This document shows, piece by piece, positions 22,868 to 34,377 of a stretch of 64,000 nt of DNA. The number at the start of each line of letters is the position of its first letter. Position 1 is the stretch's first letter. The notes beneath the pieces were generated by a model. It made no database searches and was not told the origin of the DNA. It worked only from the letters and a program-made list of their open reading frames with translations. The DNA is taken from the NCBI GenBank assembly GCA_963931925.1, contig OZ007572.1, forward strand, positions 22,678,730 to 22,742,729, read 5' to 3'. The position numbers and the translations under genes were made by a program. The DNA comes from Onchidella celtica (taxonomy: Eukaryota > Mollusca > Gastropoda > Systellommatophora > Onchidiidae).

Positions 22868-24140
22868 TGTTACGGGTGTGCCCTCGAGTGTTACAGGGAT
22901 GGTTATTATGGAATTATTGTTACGACTGCATTTTAATCTATCGAGAGGTTTTAGAAATTACTCTTCCATACCATGCCACATACACTAATAACAATTCGAA
23001 TAAGTTTTACAAGGACCTTGCAGGGCCACAAATTTATTACTTTAAATTCCCTAACAAATTTCGTCTAGCTTTTACATTCTAAAAGGACAACATCAGCAGC
23101 ATCAAATGAAAACACAATAATATATCACTAGAAGTCTCCTCTAGGTTCTTAAAAGATTATATCATTCTGACTCATCCACAATTTAATTATTACTTATCAA
23201 TCTTTCAGAAATAGCCTACCTACTATCTACAAATAATATCTTAATGTCTCAGACGACAATGTTAACTCAGTTATTTGTGCCTACTGCTTAACAAGGATAT
23301 AACTCGTCAACACAACTGACGTAGTTACATTAGATCTAGATCTACTCTAGGATGGGCTGGCAATCCCCAGCCTCATCCAGACACATCAATTTCAATTTAC
23401 AAATGTGTATACCAGACACTCATGCTAGATCTAGTTGCATGTAAAATACATGGTAGTCTTGCATTCTTTCGGTAGCACTTCTACTGGAAACTTAAGGTCA
23501 GATTCACGTTCATCGTCGAATCAATAGGCCGAAACTTACGATTGTTCCCTGATACGAGATCAGGGAGCTGGAGATAATAGCAGTAGATGATTTGGTAATA
23601 GCGTATGGTCTCATTCCCATGTCTATCAATGGCATAGACGTGACTTTAACAATCTTCTGATTCTCTCAGGCCGAATCCAGCCGACTGCCCTCGCAGATGG
23701 AAATTTCTGCATGGAGTGTCCACACATAGTAATGGCTCCACTTATATACCGCTCGGCCATATGCATTTCCCCAGCCAACTGCCCAAATTTGATTGGTGCA
23801 TCCATTTCGAGCTCAGCTCGTAGTATTAATAGATTCTATTAATAGTAACAGACAAGGTCAATTTAACATATCAAATCCCTTCCTAAAGTCTCGAAACCCT
23901 CTACGTTTTATGTACGAATTTACTCACTCCCTTTCTCACCCCTGTTAAAGTTTATCAAAATCACGGGGTCGAAAACTGCACCGTCACTGCCCCACTTTCT
24001 TTCCATCTCCAAGAACAAGCGTTACAAAAACAAACTGTCCACGAGAATAGTTCAAGGACATTTGCACTGGCTAAAATCAACGCGACCCTGAAATAAACAA
24101 ACCGTGACCCAGCACGGCAATTCTAATCCTAACCCTGACA
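22868..24140 (-). repeat. element 1, 5' LTR (right copy)
   Basis: 1273 bp, same ends as the left LTR. Being minus-strand oriented, this copy would drive transcription of the element leftwards. Confidence 0.93.
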
Positions 24141-24208
24141 ATAATCACCCAGAACTGAAACTAATATTCAAACCGATTTATCCCGGGCAGGGCCGGGGAC
24201 CTCAGCTA
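24141..24208 (-). repeat. Rep-B copy 2, right part
   Basis: ATAATCACCCAGAACTGAAA and then CCCGGGCAGGGCCGGGGACCTCAGCTA continue the match to the reverse complement of 11029..11090 that was broken at 17400. Sequence from 24209 to 24700 holds nothing recognised. Confidence 0.8.
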
Positions 24209-24708
24209 ATCATTTATATTTGTTTTTCGTTATATGACTTCTCTGTACGAGGGTATCTGATTCTCTTCTGAAATTTGCATTTTTTCCGTTCGATTCACAA
24301 AAAAATGAAGGCTCGAAGGAGTTTCAGCCTTCCTAAAGTCTCTTTTGACCTTAGGTTTAAAATCATATCGTGAACAATCCCCGAAATAATAATGTCGAAA
24401 AAATAATGAATCACTACTCTCTCGACAGAGAAAAATTCGCAAGGTCATGCGTCTTCGACCGAGGTGGTAAGCGTGGGGGGAAAAAGATTCTGTTTGTATT
24501 TGGAACGATAAAGTTTGGTCTTTAAAGTCGATGGAAATGGAAACTTACGTCAATATTTGTATCTCCTGTGCATTTGGTTTCCACTGTTTCTTGGAACGCG
24601 GTTGGGCCACTGTGATATTGCGGTTAAAGGAAAAGGTCGCCATTTCAATTCCAGTAATCCCCCAGATAATGAAAACAACAAATTTAGCTCTTTCTCGCCA
24701 TTAAATGT

Positions 24709-24999
24709 GGGCTGTTGTTATAAGTACCTATATAAGTTCCGTATTCGTACTTATCCCTAACCCCGTCCTTATCCTCAAACCTGAATCTTATCGAATCCCT
24801 AACCCTGCCCCCTACCCTTTCAACCAAAAAAAAAGAGGAGGTAAACAAAAAGAAAAAAACCGACAGAATAATTAATTAAGGCTGTTGTTAAGGAGCATTT
24901 CGACAGGAACTCTCTAGCCCTGGAGTCACAAATGGCTTTAAAGTACGTACCCCCACCGCAAAAAACTTTGGGGCGTTCGTACTTGTAATAACATCCTGG
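24709..24999 (+). mobile_element. family D MITE, copy 1
   Basis: Left end GGCTGTTGTTATAAGTAC and right end GTACTTGTAATAACATCC are inverted repeats. TTAAATGT flanks the element on both sides (24701..24708 and 25000..25007), suggesting an 8-bp target duplication. The interior matches 54187..54500 in inverse orientation. Non-coding; superfamily uncertain (hAT- or P-like by duplication length). Confidence 0.75.
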
Positions 25000-25007
25000 T
25001 TAAATGT

Positions 25008-26743
25008 ATCACCAATTCAATAATCTTCATAATTATTAGTTCTGTGCAGATATTCAGATGATTGTCGCCAATAAGTCTAGTCACGGAGTCCTTCCAGATT
25101 TAACCATTCAGTGTTCACCCCAGCCAGGCTCCGTACGTCAATCCGACGTAGATTTGTGTAGAATTTCTGCCGATTTACTCCAGGGGAGGTTTCTTATATC
25201 AGACTGTTGGCGGCGTGATGTCATAACCAGTGAATCCACGTGGAAACTTTATTATTCTTATAACAAACTTCGGATGGGTTGACGCAGGACTGCTGGCTGA
25301 GCAGTGTACCGTTTTTGACACATGATATCAACCTTTCCTAATATTTGGAAGACTTTTTCATTTATCAATAAATAATTCCCCGACAAAATACTATTTACAA
25401 CTTTGCTTTGATTTTATTATTTGTGGCCAGGTTTATACATTTCAGAACTGTTGGATCATGAAATATTTTTATATCCAGGCACTTTAGAGCTAAAGACAAT
25501 TTCTAATATTATACTCCGTTATGCAATTTAATTATGGGTTATTAAGCCACCGAGCCGTTCAGTATTTGAACATATTAATTACGGCTCACCCAAATTGGCC
25601 AAGCGTATTACAATCTCTCGAAAGTTGAGTGAAACAGAGGGCGTTGATCAGTTCAAACACCGTCTAGTGTCAGTTGGCAATATCGGGAATCTCTTACTGA
25701 ATGATTTAGATATTTCGTGCAATGATTAATTACTCGGGGCGTGTTCCCACACGTTTAGTGCTATAACTGGGGAACATCAGCATTAATCCGAACTGAGTGG
25801 TTTTTAATCCATCTACTTATCAAATTGCACGAAATGTTAATTGTCACGACTTCGATCTACTGATTTCGTAACATAATGTCCACAGTTTCTCCCTAAGGAC
25901 ACCCCCTCTTTCATATTACTTGAACTAATACCGTTAATGGTATAATAATAACAAATATTATTGTCTGCCGACCACCTGGGAAGTGGGAATTCTGTTGCAG
26001 CACTGGACGTATTTGGACGACAAAACACAGTATATTGTGTAATTCTGGCTAGCTGAAGCCACCGGCAGAGGCAACAAAATCAATTAACTTTTTCACGAAT
26101 ATTGTTAATTATCATCCGGCATAAATTTAATTTCAACTCAGTTTAAACGTTTCCAGTCGTTTGTCGCCCCTAGTTTCCCACTGAAATCCACCATCTATAT
26201 CTATTGATATATTATAAAGATGGACTGACGAGACGTAGTAAGCGAACTCTTCCACTGCCGAAGGTCTTGGAGAAAAACGAACATTTCAGGATTGAAATAC
26301 TTCATCTCCAGCTAGGTTTTTGGTAAAAAAAAAGTGTTTAGTTTAGGATTGCATTGTTGTTGTTGTTTTTTTTCTTTGGTACGCTAATTGTCTCGGCGAA
26401 TGTATGATTGCGGTCAACCTTTTAGGCCACGGCCAGAACTAGAGCGGAAGGCCTCTAACGTGACGCTGTTCACGAAGTACAAAATCCGCACACATGCGCA
26501 CCATAGGAGAGTAAATCAGGATTTGTACGCGACCATTCGGTTGTTGATTACAAATTACAAAATATTCCAAATATGAAAGTACGTTGGTGGTAGGGACAAT
26601 TGCCTCTATGGCATTTCTTGTAAACTATGATTTGACATGCTTATATATGTAATTTTTTTTTTTTTTTGGTTGCTTTTCGTTCACACTGAGTGAGTTTGAG
26701 TATGATTTATACTGTCTGATGAGCTTTTCTGTTCAATTGATAC
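25008..26743. other. intronic sequence, nothing recognised
   Basis: No coding similarity, inverted repeat or known repeat family identified. Short T-runs near 26355 and 26650 only. Confidence 0.4.
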
Positions 26744-26745
26744 TA

Positions 26746-26985
26746 CGCGATCTTAGTTCTTGTTTGTTCCAACTTTACTTTGTGCACAACTGAGAAATTC
26801 GACATGAAATGTTTACGGCTTTAGTATTATGAATTAGTATTTAGAATAAATGGGAACTGTGAAACAGCTTAGTAAGTGCCCCAACGCATTTCAAGGAAGA
26901 GTCAAAGTGCGCATTTGTTATACCTCTTCTACATACTAAAAGATCTTCAGTTTTTCAGAAAACGGAGACAGGACAGACAAGAATG
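26746..26985 (+). mobile_element. family A MITE, copy 2 (right end decayed)
   Basis: Starts CGCGATCTTAGTTCTTGTTTG after a TA and follows copies 3 and 4 (ACTGAGAAATTCGACATGAAA, GGCTTTAGTATTATGA, ATACTAAAAGATCTTCAGTTTTTC). The right inverted repeat is degraded after ACAGACAAGAA. It contains an AATAAA. Confidence 0.8.
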
Positions 26986-28085
26986 ATTAGTTCAATCATA
27001 GTGTCTGTGACCTTGACATTCTACTTAATCGGTAGATATGAAATTAATGTATCATAAAGCAATGACGTATGCGTCACTGGTTTCAGATCTGTCAGATTTT
27101 GATGATCTGACACATATCACAGAGCCAGGCAATCACTGAACTGAACCTCGATACATCAGGGAATTAGTTTATCGAAGCGTTTCACCGAAATCGATTTCGG
27201 TTACCCAAGCGACGAATGATTCGTTCCACAGCCCTGTTACCTTTGATAGACGCTATCATCGTAATCGAAATTTTTGATCTTATTCGCGCTAGCTCGACCG
27301 GAGAGCGAAGAGAGGGTGAAACTTTGCTTTTTATTGCTGTTACGTCAACTGTGAAATCTACAGGATCTCAGAATGATTAGGGCGTTGGCGTTTGTAATGT
27401 ACACAGAATGCCATCGGCGCAAAAATTTGATTTTGTCACATTGTCGTTATTGTCATCATCAGCGTAGTTGCTGTCATTCGTTTCCAACAAAAATCGTCAT
27501 TATTTTGTGTCACGGGTTTGTGGTCTTTATTTTAGGAGGGTCATTGCCCTCAGCAGTCTCCCCTTTCATCTGTTTGACCAAAGGGCGTATCGCTACAAAG
27601 AGCATTTTCTCTTGTTTTTTCGTTCATTTTTTTAATTATTGTTTTTTTTTTTTTTTGGCGTATTTGAGATCTGCATGCCATTAACGTGTTATCCTGAAAA
27701 GATTTGCGACAATTTACTTTTTTTTTTTTTTCGTTTTTGTTTTTAAGTAAAGGCAATAGTCCAACCAGCGTATCGTTACCCAACCCTACTCTGGGTGTAT
27801 GACGAACCGAATTACATGTATCAATGGCTATGGTTCACCTGAGTGGCGCATCTCTTAGGGCGTAGAGTTTCCCTGCATGACGAAACGGCGTAAAAGGAGC
27901 AAGTCATTCTCTCGTGACTAGGATTTTGATCCCAAGTGTTAAGAAAATACAGTAAAAGAATTTGATATTGTTTTCCTAACAGAGGTGACAAACACCAGCA
28001 TGCGCCGGTTCGTCGTACAGGTGACGAAATGAATACGACAGGTGGGCACAAAAATATATCGAAACAAATAATTAAATAGACATGT
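26986..28085. other. intronic sequence, T-rich tracts
   Basis: Long T-runs at about 27640-27657 and 27718-27732. Short frames here show no family resemblance. Confidence 0.4.
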
Positions 28086-28087
28086 TA

Positions 28088-28342
28088 TCGCGACCTTAGT
28101 TTTTGTTTGTTCCAACTCCAAGTTTTGCATAACTGAGAAATTCGGCGTTAAACGTTTGCCGCTTTAGTATTATGACATGGGGTTGGGATAAATCGGAACT
28201 GTGAATAGCTTGGTAAAGTGCCGCAACGCATTTTAAAGAAGTGTCATAGTGTGCATTAATTTGTTAAACCTCTTCTACACACTAGAAGATCTTCAGTGTT
28301 TTCAGAAAATTTAGATAGAATAAACAAGAACTAAGGTCGCGA
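28088..28342 (+). mobile_element. family A MITE, copy 3 (best-preserved)
   Basis: 255 bp. TCGCGACCTTAG at the left and CTAAGGTCGCGA at the right are perfect over 12 bp and extend imperfectly to about 25 bp. TA flanks both ends (28086..28087 and 28343..28344). No transposase frame. Confidence 0.88.
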
Positions 28343-28344
28343 TA

Positions 28345-30449
28345 CGAAATGACCCTTTACACCAGCAGAGCATACAAGACTGACAAGATTATTGATCGAT
28401 GGTTAAAGAACATAAAAATTAAGACTCTTGAAAGAATGGACTAAATGAGGTCTTCAACCGGGAGAACATCCCATCCGTTTTTAGTTACTTGCTCATCATA
28501 TCGCTAGAAAACGAGGTTTGCGAAAAATTATTATTGTTACAAATAATAAAACATTCATTTCTATTTCTTTTTCTTCATATTTCATGTTCTGAGTATAAAT
28601 CGCTGTGCCTCAGATTTAGTATAAAAACGTTTAACGAGAGAAGCTGCGACCCGCCCCCCCCCCCACCCCACTTCGTTTACAGACGCCTTCAAAGTCACGT
28701 CATTGTAACATCTTTAGTGTATCGCTGAAATGGAACTCCGCCGGAATTTTGCTCGTGATGTTCATTACTGATGTGGATAGAACTCCACAAGGTCATCTTT
28801 TTTTTTTTTTTTACAACTGCCTGTATGCCACTACAAAATTTTGTTCTTTAATTCTCTGTCTGCGGGACGATCTACTGGTTACTCGAAAAGCACACACAAT
28901 CGTTGGACACTGATATAGGCACTCAGTTACTAAGAGTCATTATTATTTAATCTCTTGTGCAAAACGGCAATTCCTCTTCAATTTCCGCAGTATTCACGTG
29001 TTAAGGAATAATAAACAAACGAAACAAAACAGGAAATGAATTTGATCATGAACTGTATAGCTTACTTTTCCAAATTATTGGCCTTTTTGTCAATGCCATA
29101 TAAAATTCGATGTTATAATTCTATGTCAAAGATATCATTATCCGAACAAGCTTCCTTCAGTCAAGCACTGAATTTTGGTCGAAAACTCCCACAAACCAAT
29201 TTTATCAATTTTTCATGCAATCAGAAATTAAATGTGCAATGGGAGAAACATCCGAAACCAATTATGACAATTATTTTACAAATTATAAATCATTCGGGAA
29301 TGTAAAGTTTAACGACTGGATAATTTAATGAGGCCTCTACCGAGTGGCATGGCGAATGGCAAGCTAGTTGCCTCTTAAATGCTGAATCAGTCAAGCGTTT
29401 TTTGACGTGTTATCCCAGATTATTTACATGTCAGTTCTTAAATTGTTTCCACTATCCTTGGCTGATTTCTGAATGATCAATGCTCGAATATAAATCTTTG
29501 TTACCGTAGGCTACGGCGTTGCTTTGGAACATGGAAGATATATGCTCTACCATGTTTCGTCTAATAGACCCTGGCTGACTGACTTCTACACAATGCCCAA
29601 ATCCCTTTCATGGGCAAACAATCTATAGAGATAAATTTCTACGTTTTTGCCTGTTTCCTATGAAGGCAAATGCTACTATTCTAAATGTCACTAAAACTTA
29701 ATGTGAACAGAATCATACATAACTAGCGAATCATGAACATAGAGTTCGCCCAGCCAATTTTTGCTCACTCTTCTCCTTAATCTATTCTTCTCCTGTCCCC
29801 TCGGCAACAACAAATGATATAAGGGTTGAATGGGAAGAAATTGGAAGATGAAGGCGCAAAAAAAAAAAATAATAATAATAATAACAATGATAATGATAAT
29901 AAATAAATAAACAAACTTTACATTGGATGCCTCAGAATTTACTCCTCGGCGAAAATGTATGTGAAGACATGGAGCCGTTTCGGGAACCAAGTTGTGAAAC
30001 AGGTTACCTCTTTCCAGTGAATAAAATAAAACTCATGAACACTATAAACAGCTTTCTCTACATTCACATGAAAAGGAACAAACTGTTTTTAAAAAGGCGG
30101 GGGGGGGGGGTGGGGGGAAGATTCAGTTTCCACTGAGCTTGGAAAGTCAGACAATGAGAGCTCACAACAAGCAGGAAGCGCAGATTTGCTTCACATAAAT
30201 CAATGGCAACAATTTAGCCTAATTTAGCAGATACGAGGTAAACACTTGTAATAATTATAATTAATAAACTAATGGACCTGTAATGTCAACGATATGACAT
30301 GATACTGAACTAAATGATTATCACGGACAAAGTCTGGAAATTTGGAGCCAACATTTTCGTGCAGTTTGTAAATCGGTCATCACTTCTGTGCACAGAAGAC
30401 GGCCCCGTACGTCCATAGTGCGATGAGTAAAGTCTGTTTTGCCGCGGTT
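28345..30449. other. intronic sequence, nothing recognised
   Basis: Contains homopolymer runs (C near 28655, T near 28800, G near 30100) and an (AAT/ATA)-type run near 29868-29910. No gene or repeat family recognised. Confidence 0.4.
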
Positions 30450-30454
30450 TTGTT

Positions 30455-31697
30455 TGTCACAAATCCCAGACTGGGAGATGTAATAAGTTATGACAGGACC
30501 ACAATCACGAACGAACAAGTTTAACACTTAACAGAACAACCCATCAGACTCACACATTTATTAAACATAATTATACAGATAATAGCGCAATTACATACAT
30601 TATATTATTGAATTTAACTGCCGTACAACGGCCTTACTCCCACATGCACTCTTCCTCGGATCCACAACCCGGTAGTTACTTCCTAAAGACACTTCGGCCT
30701 CAGCCCCTCCCCTCAGGGCCTTAATAGCACATTAATAATTCACTGGCCCCGCAGTCTCTCAATATCACCTTCCCATTGCCATAACACCTTAGCATTCCAC
30801 TAGCACCTCAGCAGGGCAATAGCACATTATCATTTCAATAGCCCATCAACATGGCAATAGCACATTATCATTTCAAGAGCCCATCAACGTGGCAATAGTA
30901 CATTATCATTCCACTAGCACATCAACATGGTAATAGTACATTATCATTTCCATTAGCACATTCACGCTCATATCTACGTCCCTGTCCGTGGCCAGACTGC
31001 CACGACTTTATGTGCCTCTACTGTCCTGCACCGACAGCCTCACTCTTGGCCTATGTGTGGCCTCCGGCCCTATGCTGGCCTATCCCCTGTGCTCATCGAG
31101 GTGGCTCTTCGGCCCGTCCCCGACACCTACAGGAATAACATTACATTGGTATAATACCATACCATTTCTATTCACTCCACCTCTCCTTACAACCCATGAA
31201 GCGTACACCCAATAGTTCACATTTCACTCACCAAACAGCTTACGGTAACACACCTCCATCGTAGTACACAATACTCACTCGTGCTACAAATCCATGAACT
31301 CAACTTTCATCTATCGCTCATGGCGCACATTGCTATATCCAATATTAAGGCCTTCCACATTCCTCACATATACTTATTTACATCATGGTAATAGACGAAT
31401 ATAATATAATACATCAATCATAATTATCAATCATCGTTTCACCTACCAGTCATCACTGGAATAACACTACTCCCAAGTCTTCCGACTGCTCTCCTTATGT
31501 TCGCCCGCTGGGCTTTCTCTTGCGTCCGTTCAGTAGGACCTTCTAACTTGCAGTGATAGTAATACAGCGCTTTCGCCTCATTCAGACCCCCCACTACTCA
31601 TAACAGGCACGCCTTTCCTTACTTGTCTACGTGCGTTAATTTTACTCTCCTCCTTTCCCCCCGTAATTATTAACTATCGCTCACTCCACTCGTGACA
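30455..31697 (-). repeat. element 2, 3' LTR (left copy)
   Basis: 1243 bp; same length as the right LTR. Differences noticed include CCCCTC/CTCTCC near 30705, TACATT/TACTTT near 30898, CAGGAA/CAAGAA near 31132, CAGCTT/CATCTT near 31235 and ACTCAC/ATTCAC near 31275. Confidence 0.93.
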
Positions 31698-32043
31698 TCA
31701 TCCCCCACCCCAAAAAAATTAATGCAATTAATTTCAAATCGCATCAAGATGACTGTCAACGAGTGAGCGTGAGCAATACTTACATAAAAATGACCTACCA
31801 ATGCCCCTAGCACATAAAATACCAGAATCAGGGGAAAATATGGGGATCAATATGCCCTGCCCTATGCATATATCATCAATAGCTAACTAAACACAATACC
31901 TAATACAGAATCAAAAACCAATCAACCTATCAACCATTCTTCATATCATATTTATAATGTCAATATTTTAAAGTCGACGACTCATTCACACAGATCCTGT
32001 CAATGTTCCTGTCCTCCGATGTATAAGCTCCTGAACTCTTCCC
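31698..32043 (-). other. element 2 polypurine tract and 3' non-coding region
   Basis: Minus-strand TTTTTTTGGGGTGGGGGATGA abuts the LTR and matches the tract of element 1 in sequence and position. The remaining bases up to 32043 carry no frame. Confidence 0.75.
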
Positions 32044-32856
32044 CTAGGCTCGACTAATGTAGACGGCGATATGATTGCTGGTTCCTGGAATTGGTTGAAT
32101 AACGAAGGTATACGGCTGCAAAGCCAATGCCCATCTAGACAAGCGTGGGCTGGACGAACGATTCTTCGACAAAAATGTCAGTGGCTTGTGGTCTGTCTGG
32201 ATACAGAATTCTCGTCCCATGAGATAACGTCCTAATTTCTGGACGGACCACACAATGGCAAGACACTCACGCTCTATCACAGAATACTTTCTTTCTCTCT
32301 GCAATAACTTCCTACTGACATAACATACAGGATGGAAACATTCGTTCTTCTCCTGTAGAAGACAAGCGCCGACACCAGAGTCCGACGCATCCGTTCTGAG
32401 GATAAAATTAGATCGAAAATCGGGTAATATCAGAATGGGTGACGATGATAATGCTGTCACCAAATTATCAAATGCTGTCTGACACTCAGACGTCCACTGG
32501 ACCTTATCGGGTTGTCCCTTCTTAGTAAGGTCAGTAAGAGAAGATGACAAGGAGGAAAAATTTGGAATGAACTTTCTGTAATAATTTAAAATTCCCACTA
32601 AGCTTCTGACTTGTTTCTTTGTTTTTGGGATTTGCAACCCTACTAATTTGTGAATTTTTGTTACTTCAGGTCTCTGAACACCTCTACCCACGATATGTCC
32701 TAAGAATACTATCACTGGACATGCCAAATCCATCTTTGCGGGTTTAGCAGTTAACCCAAAATGACGTAATCGTTTAAAAATTACTGTTAGTGTCTGAATA
32801 TGATCAGACCATGTCGACGTATGACACGCTATATCGTCAAAGAATGACACGAAATT
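32044..32856 (-). CDS. element 2 RT C-terminal half and RNase H (about 271 aa)
   Basis: Starts near NFVSFFDDI, which is motif C of the polymerase (the catalytic Asp pair in FxDD form). It continues through the thumb/connection region with FLGHIVGRGV and NYYRKFIPNF. RNase H follows with RTDASDSGVGACLL (first catalytic Asp), IERECLAIVW (Glu) and QTDHKPL (Asp). The end reads SNHIAVYISRA, where related proteins have an Asp in the ADxLSR motif; here it is Val, so the fourth catalytic residue is lost. Polymerase motifs A and B are absent upstream. The frame could be extended to 32955, but that part is an out-of-frame reading of the integrase C-terminus. It lies directly behind the integrase frame, in a different frame. 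The product would be inactive as a polymerase. Confidence 0.85.
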   Translation of the reverse strand, partial: NFVSFFDDIACHTSTWSDHIQTLTVIFKRLRHFGLTAKPAKMDLACPVIVFLGHIVGRGVQRPEVTKIHKLVGLQIPKTKKQVRSLVGILNYYRKFIPNFSSLSSSLTDLTKKGQPDKVQWTSECQTAFDNLVTALSSSPILILPDFRSNFILRTDASDSGVGACLLQEKNECFHPVCYVSRKLLQRERKYSVIERECLAIVWSVQKLGRYLMGREFCIQTDHKPLTFLSKNRSSSPRLSRWALALQPYTFVIQPIPGTSNHIAVYISRA

Positions 32857-34351
32857 AGGTATGTCCTTCAATACCAGTATGAGAAAACAGATACTCTGGT
32901 CTCTCACAAAATCTCCGTAGCATATCAACATGGAAAACCTTACTTGATCCATCAATGTGGATAGCGTAATCTACCTGCGAAACAACTCGCTCAATAACAT
33001 AAGGACCCTTCCATGTCATCAATAACTTATTATGGTCCGTAGGTAATAACAATAGGACCCTGTCTCCTGGCTTAAAAATTCTCAGTTTGGAACCTCTATC
33101 TTTATAGTTTTTTTCTCTTTTTGAAGCGATAATCGAAGCTTCTTCCGCAATATTCTGACGAGGAGCCCGAGGTGTACGACCCTTATGCGTCGTCTTTTGG
33201 CACGCACTGCACGTCTTACAATATAACCGTACATCTCTGTGGATAGATGGCCAGTAAAAATTTTTAAGAACCTTTTCTTTGGTTCTAGCTATTCCCATAT
33301 GACCCGCTAATGGGACATCATGTGCCAAATGCAATACTGTTGCGATTAGCAACGCTGGCACAACGACCTGCTTTAAAATGGAGGCCACCGTTACATACTT
33401 ACGGAACAGAATGCCCGCCTGAATAACAAAGGAGGACGACCCGTTCTTATTTCTCCTCGTTTTCTCCGTTCGCGCCTCCTCAAAACATGGACTCAATGAT
33501 GGGTCCTCCTTTTGTAATGTCGCCAAGCGCTCTGGTGTGATATCCAGGTTGACCGCTGGCGTTGCCAAAGGTCTAATCTTACTTCTATCACGTACCTGTC
33601 GACGTGTCTCGACTGCGGCGCAAAAGTCAATACCTTTTGATTGTGACCATGCCTGCACATCCTCCTCGGAAGGGGAAACTACCCGAGATACATTACCAAT
33701 GATGAGCTGGGCGCCTGGAAAACAACCAACGACTGCTTCGACTTCCGCGCTAAGGAAAGGCGTATCTATCACTATCTTTGCCATGGGTAATTTCTCTATG
33801 GCCCCTGAAAATTGGATGCACGGGACAGTCTCACCTGTAAGCTGTGAATCCCGAATGCAGTCCCTATGCACTCCCACAACGGTAGATCCTGTATCTCGTA
33901 AAACCGAGACCGGTTCGTCCCCAACAAACCCCGGATAAACCCTAAGACCACCTCCTGTATGACATGAATTTATAACGGGGATCTTTCTCCCACAAGGTAA
34001 AACACCGGAAGATAATAACTTCTCACAACTGGGACACTTAGAATACTGTCCGCCTCCCTTGTCCGATGTAACACACGCGGCCGCATGATGAAATTTATTA
34101 GGGGAACATGGACTGGAGCCACCGTGATTACCATCCACGTTCGCCGCTATCCTACCTGCAGGGCAATTCACGCTGATGTGATCTGCTCTTCCGCAGTTCC
34201 AACACTTCGCGGCCCTACAATCTCGTGAAAAATGCCCCACGCGTCCGCAAGTCCAACACTCCGCTCCCCGTGCTCCGCCAGACCTGGGTCCCCGTGACCC
34301 ATCGCGACCGGAACTAAAGTCCCTATGCCGTCGGTCATCGGCAAAGGTCAC
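32855..34351 (-). CDS. element 2 zinc knuckles, protease and integrase N/C-terminal parts (498 codons)
   Basis: Two CCHC knuckles (CWTCGRVGHFSRDC at 32-45, CWNCGRADHISVNC at 50-63) belong to nucleocapsid. Protease follows with RDTGST at about 152-157 and LIIGN near 215. Next comes the integrase zinc domain (HLAHDVPLAGHMG, FYWPSIH, then CKTCSACQ) at about 340-385. The sequence then passes, in frame, from GRTPRAP straight to NIAEEASIIASKREK and the C-terminal GPY-type domain (TWKGPYVIERVV near 445, FHVDMLRR). The whole DDE catalytic core of about 250 residues is therefore deleted. The frame opens at a GTG codon because it is a continuation of Gag in another frame; sequence upstream in this frame is Gly/Arg-rich and open. 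No independent start is needed if Gag is bypassed by frameshifting. Confidence 0.88.
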   Translation of the reverse strand: MTFADDRRHRDFSSGRDGSRGPRSGGARGAECWTCGRVGHFSRDCRAAKCWNCGRADHISVNCPAGRIAANVDGNHGGSSPCSPNKFHHAAACVTSDKGGGQYSKCPSCEKLLSSGVLPCGRKIPVINSCHTGGGLRVYPGFVGDEPVSVLRDTGSTVVGVHRDCIRDSQLTGETVPCIQFSGAIEKLPMAKIVIDTPFLSAEVEAVVGCFPGAQLIIGNVSRVVSPSEEDVQAWSQSKGIDFCAAVETRRQVRDRSKIRPLATPAVNLDITPERLATLQKEDPSLSPCFEEARTEKTRRNKNGSSSFVIQAGILFRKYVTVASILKQVVVPALLIATVLHLAHDVPLAGHMGIARTKEKVLKNFYWPSIHRDVRLYCKTCSACQKTTHKGRTPRAPRQNIAEEASIIASKREKNYKDRGSKLRIFKPGDRVLLLLPTDHNKLLMTWKGPYVIERVVSQVDYAIHIDGSSKVFHVDMLRRFCERPEYLFSHTGIEGHT

Positions 34352-34377
34352 AAATCGCCCTCGGCCATTACCGCGAC

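Larger units (their letters stand above)
17401..24140 (-). mobile_element. LTR retrotransposon element 1 (Gmr1-like Ty3/Gypsy, non-autonomous)
   Basis: A 6740-bp insertion with 1273-bp LTRs that begin TGTTACGGG and end CCCTGACA, giving canonical TG...CA ends. The perfect 5-bp target duplication is ATAAT (17396..17400 and 24141..24145). Read on the minus strand the order is LTR, primer-binding site, long leader, one Gag-protease frame of 709 codons ending in joined integrase and RNase H scraps, polypurine tract, LTR. The integrase core, RT and most of RNase H are absent. I noticed only three base differences between the two LTRs, so the insertion is recent. It lies antisense to the receptor gene. 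Confidence 0.93.
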
